This document shows, in pieces, positions 57,790 through 64,000 of a stretch of 64,000 bases of DNA; within the stretch, counting starts at the first letter, position 1, and each line of letters begins with the position of its first letter. The stretch is taken from assembly GCF_019703515.2 (NCBI RefSeq), contig NC_059365.1, positions 35,855,501-35,919,500 on the forward strand, written 5' to 3'. This DNA is from Myxocyprinus asiaticus (Eukaryota; Chordata; Actinopteri; Cypriniformes; Catostomidae). The notes beneath the pieces are model-generated. The model saw only the letters and a list, made by a program, of their open reading frames with translations, searched no databases and had not been told where the DNA came from. The translations under genes and the position numbers were made by a program.

Positions 57790-58370
57790 AATCTGTAGAG
57801 CATTAACCTTCAAAACCTCAATATATTGTTTATTTCCATATCATAGAACATAAGCCTATCATTGGCCTGCAGACCATAACAATCCATTTTGAATTTCGTT
57901 CATCTGTCCAAGGCAGACTCAATATAAGGACTTTTCTAAGGAAAAAGCTTTTGGAGCATCTCATTTTGGTTGTGCCATGTCATAAGCATTAAACATAGTT
58001 TGAAATGTAGAAAAATACGCCTCAAGACCCCTGCATTTTGAGTTTTACTCCATTCAGCTGTGTTTGAATGCAAGAATGCATCCTCTTCTTTGTTGTCAGA
58101 AAAGCCCAAAGTATACTTCTGTTTCTACGCTTATGCTAGCTAGGTGTGGTTTGTTGCCTGTGCAGCTGTAGTTGCGTTTACTGCCTGCTGACTTAGACTC
58201 GTAAAAACATGAAGGTGGTTCTTCAAACTTGAATTGCTCTTATGGTTGGAAAATTCCCTTTTACTGTCCAGAGGCATAATTCATTGCGTTAATTTTCTTT
58301 ACACATTATTTTTAATAAAATTAATCGCATTGAATTAACATATTAAATTAATGCCATAGTAATTTTAACT
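57790..58370. mobile_element. hAT-like remnant (family shared with 60754)
   Basis: TTCCATATCAT-GAACAT, TTCGTTCATCTGTCC and GCTTTTGGAGCATCTCA match 61013-61180 by eye. The right part (GCGTTAATTTTCTTTA, ATTAATCGCATTGAATTAA) is the subterminal sequence of this family. Ends are truncated. Confidence 0.5.
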
Positions 58371-58554
58371 AGATAGTAAAGTTTGAAGACAAACTTTATG
58401 TTGGCTTGATAAAGCCTTGTCTGAAAGTTTAAAATCGTTGGAAGAGTTGGAAGTTTGAAGGTCTTACAGTCAGACAGACAGAAGGAACATCATACAGATA
58501 GACAGCCAGCTGCAAGAAGTCCTATGCAATGCTACCCCTTGCTTGTTTTTTCTG

Positions 58555-59370
58555 AATGGCAAAATGGTTGCTAGGGTAACCCCATTTGGTTGCTAGGTAG
58601 TTACCAATGTGATACTGAAAAGGTTCTTTGCTACCCTGAGTCAAATGAATGAAACCAGAAGTCTCTATGATGTTCTGGTGCAGAGATATATGATTTATTA
58701 CTTGGTTGCTAGGGTAACCCCATCTGGTTGCTGAGCAGTTACTAGGGTGATAGTCATCAAGGCCCCTTGCCATCCTGAGTGAAATAAATCAACCCGGAAG
58801 TCTCTACGATGTTCTGGTGCAGAGATATGTGATTTGTTACTTTGTTGCTAGGGTAACCCCATCTGGTTGCTAAGCAGTTACCAGGGTGATACTTATCAAG
58901 GCTCCTTGCCATCCTGAGTGAAATAAGTCAACCCAGAAGTCTCTACGATATTCTGGTGCAGAGATATGTGATTTGTTTCTTGGTTGTTAGGGTAAGCCCA
59001 TGTGGTTGCTTGGCAGTTGTCAGTGTAATACCTAGAAGGCTGCTTGCTGTTCTGAGTCATACAAGCCAACAATGAAGTCTCTACGACATTCTGATCCTGA
59101 GATACCCATCTAAGCGATTTTAAATGGAAGTCAAAGGGGTTTGGTTGCTAGGGTGCTCTAAATGGTTGCTAGGGCGTGGCTAAGTAGTTTCCATGATGAT
59201 ACTTGAAGACTGATTGCTCAACCAATTCAAACAAGCCAACTCTTCTGTCTGTAGGACATTCTGATCTGAAGATATCCATCTAAGCCATTTTGAATGGCAG
59301 TCAAGGGGTTTTGGTTGCTAGGGTGCACTAAATGGTTGCTAGGTTGTACGCAGTTGCTAGGGTGTTAAAG
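58555..59370 (+). repeat. Tandem array of ~140-bp units
   Basis: TTGGTTGCTAGGGTAACCCC recurs near 58565, 58703, 58845 and, more diverged, near 58980, 59140 and 59310. Other shared words are AAGTCTCTACGATGTTCTGG and GCAGAGATATGTGATTTGTT. About six units; the last two differ most. Confidence 0.9.
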
Positions 59371-59720
59371 TGATGGAGTGAAAGAGAATAAAAAGAGTGG
59401 AGTGATGGAAAGATAGAAAAGAGTGTGATAGATAGAAAGTATGAGTGGTAGAGTGATAGTAAGTAGACTGAATCCTCTAAAGGAGTTATTACAGGGAAAA
59501 GTTCTCTCACCTTGAATGGGAGTCCATTTAAAATCAGTCCTGTTCGGAAGTCTGATACGGGAATTCCGGAAGTCCGATCAGTTAGAGAAGAGAAAGCAAC
59601 CCGAGTCAGACCAGTCTGAAAGTCTGTGGCGAGTTTGGTGTTTGTAGCTTGAAAGCTCTAGGAGGAGATATTGTTTAAATTTTGGCTCAGAATAATAATA
59701 ATAATAATAACAATAATAAG
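59371..59720. other. Flank of the tandem array
   Basis: GA-rich stretch, then TTGTAGCTTGAAAGCTCTAG and a run of AATAATAAT at 59690-59720. It often accompanies this tandem array in fish genomes, so it may be part of the same element. Confidence 0.4.
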
Positions 59721-59894
59721 CTTAAATACTAGATCAGTATGTTGGCTTTGTCAAACCAGCATAAATATATAATTCAATATTAATAAATACAATTTGATTT
59801 TAAAGGACATTTTTGTTTGATTTGGTGTGATAAACAATTGTTTTTTATTGCATTGGGTTGCCTCTTGATGTCCAGTGTAAAATCTGGGTCTTGA

Positions 59895-59926
59895 CGCAAA
59901 ACCAGTTGAGAACCACTGATGTAGAT
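59895..59926 (-). repeat. hAT terminus fragment
   Basis: On the minus strand the end reads CAGTGGTTCTCAACTGGTTT, a typical hAT terminus. The opposite end was not found. Confidence 0.5.
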
Positions 59927-60753
59927 GACACACAAATCTCTGATTAACCTCTTCCACAAAAGATGTTTCAGGGCATCATTCTCCCTCTGTGATTACATAA
60001 GAGGATTTTCCTGAGTAGATCTTCCTCACTCAGCCTTATATCAGTGTCTCATGGCATTGTGAATAAATGAGGTGTCTAGACAAAGAGACAGGTTGGGACA
60101 GGAAACCAACAGCATTTCCCATGAGGTCTGCTGTGGTGCATCAATGAAAACAATCTTCAAAGTCAATTCATTTCACACTAATGTGTTGTTTTTCGGCTGC
60201 TTGCAAACCATCATTAGTGTTTCGGTTCCTAAATGAATAGTGTATTTTTAGCCTGTTGGAAGCGAGGTATTGGATGGCCATGCTAACATTAATAATAAAT
60301 CACATCGTCCTTGTTTTGGAATACATCTGAAAAGCAATGAAATGTGATAAACTGCTTCATCCGGGTTGCATGAAATTTGTGGCAGTCACTTTCGAGATAA
60401 TTATAGAAGTTACTGATAGCAGTCTCTGTGGATCTACAGCCCAGGAAGAAAGAGGCCAAACAAGTCGATCCTGTATTGTAACTCAGCAGCACAGCCAAAA
60501 AATATGAGTCCCAGTCAAAGGTAATTGCACGCCTGGTGTAAGTCTGTCAGGAACAGCTCCACAAAACAGAACCTTGCTGTACTGTACGTGTCTGTCTTTG
60601 CTGACCAGGACTATTTCCTTCCCTTTTGTGCTCTTAAAACCAACTCAGTGTCCACTCTCAACATTGTGGTTTTTACTGTTATTCTGAGAGCTGACCAGAG
60701 ACAAGAAACATCAAAAGCTGGCTTTAATGCAAAGGTCAGTAGTAATTTAAATT
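59927..60753. other. Low-repeat stretch, candidate conserved non-coding DNA
   Basis: 59980-60560 is non-repetitive with even composition and TAAT-containing words (CATTAATAATAAATCAC). Frames of 69 and 76 codons have no motif. Confidence 0.35.
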
Positions 60754-61440
60754 AGGGCTGTCAAGTGTCAATCAATTGAAATTTTTAATCACATTAATTA
60801 CACAAGTCAACTGATTAATCTAATCGTATATCAATATTTGCTAAGACAGGCCCCCAAACAAAGATTATTCAATATAAATAATACATAATAATTCAAATAA
60901 TTATAAATGTATATAATAAATATAATAATACAGATATTCAAATTGAAATATATTGCATTATTGTTGCAGATGAGTAAAACATCACGTCAGATGTCAATCT
61001 GTTGTTTGTTTTATTCCCATATCATTGAACATGCCAAGTCATCAGCCATTTATTTTGCAATTGAGTTCGTCAATCTGTCCTGTTCTGTCAGGAGGCGTTC
61101 TTGCGTTCCATCTGTGCTACTTTTTATTGCCGGTCTATGTACGTACATGTCAGATGGATGCTTTTGGAGCATCTCACTGGTTTTCAGTAACAAGTTCAGT
61201 GTTTTTAGGATGCTGTGTCCATTTAAAAGTTGTTAAAACTTTGAAAATTGCATCTTGGGATCCCTGCATTCTTTTGTGCTTCATCCATCTGTCAAGAACA
61301 CGTATGACCAGCTCTCTTTCTGTGGATGTGCTGCTTGTTAGGTTTGCTAAGGCGCGCTGACTACCCCCTACTGACGTGGCTTGTAAAAACGTTAAGCTTG
61401 TATTGCTCCAATTGTAGGAAAATACTTACTATTATTATGG
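60754..61440. mobile_element. hAT-like remnant, copy 2
   Basis: Left end TAGGGCTGTCAAGTGTCAAT followed by ATTAATCACATTAAT-like words. The body matches 57850-58260. The right end is not clear. Open frames at 60907-61360 are not recognised. Confidence 0.55.
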
Positions 61441-61519
61441 AATTTACATATGGGTCATTCACCTCAAGGTTTGACATGTTGTGCATTCTGAGATGCTATT
61501 CTGCTCACTATAATTGTTG

Positions 61520-61915
61520 AGTGAGTTAATGTAGCCTTTCTGTCAGCTCGAACCAGTCTGGCCATTCTCCGTTGACCTCTCTCATCAACAAGGCGTTTCC
61601 GTCCACAGAACTGCTGCTCACTGGATGTTTTTTGTTTTTGGCACCATTCTGAGAAAGCCCTAGAGACTGTTGTGTGTGAAAATCCCAGGAGATCAGCAGT
61701 TACAGAAATACAGAAATACCAGCCCATCTGGCACCAACAATCATGCTACTGTCTAATTTTTTCCCCATTCTGCTGGTTGATGTGAACATTAACTGAAGCT
61801 CCTACCCACATCTGAATGATTTTATGAATTGCACTGCTGCCACACAAGTGGCTGATTAGATGATTGCATGAATAATAGGTGTACAAGTGTACCTAATAAA
61901 GTGGTTGATGAGTGT
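61520..61915 (-). pseudogene. Tc1-like element, 3' truncated, with transposase N-terminus
   Basis: The end at 61886-61915, inverted, reads CACTCATCAACCACTTTATT, close to a common fish Tc1 terminus. The minus-strand frame (61464-61727) reads DLLGFSHTTVSRAFSEWCQK, QFCGRKRLVDERGQRRMARL and VRADRKATLT, the DNA-binding helix-turn-helix region. The catalytic part is missing. Confidence 0.9.
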
Positions 61916-62236
61916 TTATTTAAATGCGTTGTAAAGAAATAGTGTGACAAACAAAAAAGGGCAAAACAACGAAGACTTCTGAGATGCAGAAAATCTATGT
62001 GTATGTGTGCACACCTGGGAACAGTAAGAGAGATGATGAAGTGGATTAGAAAATAGAGGCTGGCGCTGAGTGAACAGTTTTGGCTCAGAAGAATGAAATT
62101 GGTTTCCGGTGAATCAAATCTTCCCCCTGAGCACTGATCAAACCGTCAGCTAATCCCTAACAGCTAACCATCACTCTACTATGCCAAATGCCAGAATATA
62201 TAAATGCAAAGTAAACCCTTTAATAATGAATATATA
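61916..62236. other. Unassigned stretch
   Basis: No gene seen. Confidence 0.3.
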
Positions 62237-63309
62237 TAGGGGTGCACCGATCGATTGGTCACCGATCTAATCAGCCGATCTTCGTCTTAAGTCTGTGATC
62301 GGCGATCGGCCGATCATGCCTAGAATCAGGGCCGATCTTTTTTGCAGCATGCATGGAATCCCACATACACTGCTACTCTAATGAATGAGTGCTTTCTCAG
62401 CTGTTGATGCATGACAATGTGGCCTCTGAAGGGTGAATTGTTGGCAATTCTAAGTATTCACGAATTTAAACTTTCAGACATGTTATTCAGATGAATATGC
62501 AGGTTTGTTTTTAAAAATGTGTAAGACTTACACGTATATGAATATTAAGTTGCCCATTTTCTAGAGTCATTACGGTAGTAATTCTGACTTGCTGCACTGT
62601 GAGTACGAAGAGGATAAAGAGACAGCAAGCGGGTATAAAAACAAATTAAACAACAAATAAACATGCGTATACAAATCTGAGTATATGTGATGTAACATGA
62701 GTCGTGAAAATCAGACGTTGCGTTGAGTGATAGAGACTGTTTGAGCACTTTCAGCTTCACTCCCTTCAAAATGCTCACTCGCGGTGTCAATCAAACATGC
62801 ACGCTCTCCCCATGTGCTCTCAATATTTCATCAGTCACTTATCTCAGTGCTATTCTGTGAGGATCCCAATTTAAATTTGATTAATGTTGGTCACATTACC
62901 ACTAATCACAGCAATAACATTTTAACTATAACAGCACCGCGTCTTCTTTACAGCCTTTATTAATTGTAATGTTAGTTAATAAAATTACAATTATTCATGT
63001 TAGTTCATAGTGCATTAACTAATGTTAACTAATATAACATTTGATTTGAAAAATGTAATAGTATATGTTATAACTAACATTAAGTTCATTAGTTCAAGTT
63101 AACTACAGTAATGTTGTTAAATAATGTTAACAAATGGAACCTTTTTGTAAAGTGTTACCGTAATTTAACTGTGTGGGGCATAAACATATAACTGCACAAT
63201 GTAACTTGCAAAAGTGTGGCAAAGGGCCACAAAATCGGTATCGGCCGATCTTAGAGTTAAGGTATCAGAGATACCATCGGCCTCAAATTTCCTGATCAGT
63301 GTACCACTA
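62237..63309. mobile_element. Non-autonomous hAT with CCGATC-rich ends
   Basis: Left end TAGGGGTGCACCGATCGATT; right end, inverted, TAGTGGTACACTGATCAGGA. Flanks AATATATA and ACTATACA match at 6 of 8 positions, which fits an aged 8-bp hAT duplication. Subterminal CCGATC/GATCGG words are dense on both sides. A repeat ending in GTAAAGTGTTACC lies inside at 62945-63165. Confidence 0.75.
62945..63165. repeat. Nested GTTAACTAA-rich MITE
   Basis: ATTAACTAATGTTAACTAAT and the end TTTTGTAAAGTGTTACC are typical of a common fish MITE. It lies inside the hAT at 62237-63309. Confidence 0.6.
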
Positions 63310-64000
63310 ACTATACACATACTGTATGTATGTATGCATCTGTATTGTTTGTTTGGTTCAATGTCAGAATTTTCCCCTTTCCCTGCTGACAAAACAGCCT
63401 AGTCTCAGATGGAACAGCCACAGATCACAGTCTTTTAGCTCATGTTTTGATGCATATTGCACACAAAATGGGAAAGCACTTGTGTAAATCCCAAGTTCAA
63501 ATGAGATAGCCAGACAGCAACACAGCTTCTGGAAGTTCAGGAGCACAGGCTTTCCTCAGTCTGCATGGGGAATTTTTTAAACTTTTTAAGTTATGAGTTT
63601 CCAGAGTTTGTGGATTTGCCAAAGTTAGCGATGTTAGTGCCATCAAATCTTAATAAAGATATTTAGAGTTTCGTCTGAGGCACTTAGACCTAGGTAAACT
63701 ATATATCCACATATTACTACATATTTTTCTGTGTTTTCTGTGCAACCGTTGTAAGCACTTGTGAGGAAGAGACTACCGCACCAATATTTGAATGATTTTT
63801 TTCCATGCCGGTCTGTTATTGTGTCTATTTCAGATAAATCCACCCTTAAACAGCATGTAAGAACAACTTGAACGATGGTTTGCTCCTTTACATGACAGTA
63901 AGACAGTCTCTTCCTGGGTAGAATCATTTGCACAGTGGACCAGATTTTATGTCACAAGTAAAAAGTCTGGCTTTTTTTGCACATCACAGTTAACAGTTAA
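63310..64000. other. Unassigned stretch to window end
   Basis: Even composition, no repeat ends and no recognised frame. Short frames of 60-96 codons on the minus strand show no motif. Confidence 0.35.

Noticed and set aside
58555..59370. Tandem repeats considered as a coding repeat protein
   Set aside because: Stops occur in all frames in each unit and unit lengths vary.

Overview
The window reads as teleost fish nuclear DNA, most likely from a cyprinid (carp or minnow relatives). The evidence is the mix of repeats: DIRS-type tyrosine-recombinase retrotransposons, several Tc1-like families, hAT elements with 8-bp target duplications, L2/CR1/Rex-like LINEs, two copies of a tRNA-type SINE of the kind common in cyprinids, an intact-ended solo-LTR-like pair, many MITEs and long CA/TA/GA microsatellites. 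I found no host protein-coding gene, rRNA, tRNA or CRISPR array that I can support. The window is best read as intergenic or intronic DNA that has been built up by layered transposon insertion. Nearly all open reading frames are pieces of decayed transposase, reverse transcriptase or recombinase.

Layout. 1-5563: a DIRS retrotransposon (gag remnant, broken RT, RNase H, tyrosine recombinase, terminal inverted repeats), cut by the window start and inserted in an old Tc1 transposase. 5564-9744: Tc1 remnant, microsatellite, quiet DNA, a hAT-type remnant with a palindromic MITE, and a short derivative of a second DNA transposon. 10298-13869: a hAT element with near-identical 8-bp duplications that hosts a P2X7-domain-associated element, a full-length Tc1 with long inverted repeats and a small MITE. 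15500-17920: a second hAT-like element carrying a deleted Tc1. 18480-22050: LINE tail, MITEs, low-repeat DNA. 22054-24137: a 5'-truncated DIRS copy with an open recombinase frame on the minus strand. 24364-26977: a large inverted repeat with arms of about 0.7 kb. 27262-29390: an L2/CR1-like LINE on the minus strand.

31990-36548: a LINE on the plus strand split by a 1.85-kb solo-LTR-like unit and by a Tc1-like element. 36590-41430: a multi-exon hAT/ZMYM1-like transposase pseudogene with a triplicated exon-intron unit. It is split by a non-autonomous hAT that left a perfect 8-bp duplication, and that hAT in turn holds a SINE. 42955-45035: the second LTR-like copy. 45056-46900: direct repeats, a 65/131-bp tandem array and the C-terminal end of a second, different tyrosine recombinase. 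46900-64000: SINE, Tc1 and hAT remnants, satellite-like arrays and several low-repeat stretches that could be conserved non-coding DNA.

The genes do not form a pathway. Their relation is stratigraphic: breaks, duplicated target sites and restored reading frames give the order of insertion. The most interesting parts are the LTR-like pair with different 4-bp duplications, the hAT-in-hAT-with-SINE nest, the split-repeat/tandem-array/recombinase block at 45-47 kb, and the 24.4-27.0 kb inverted repeat.
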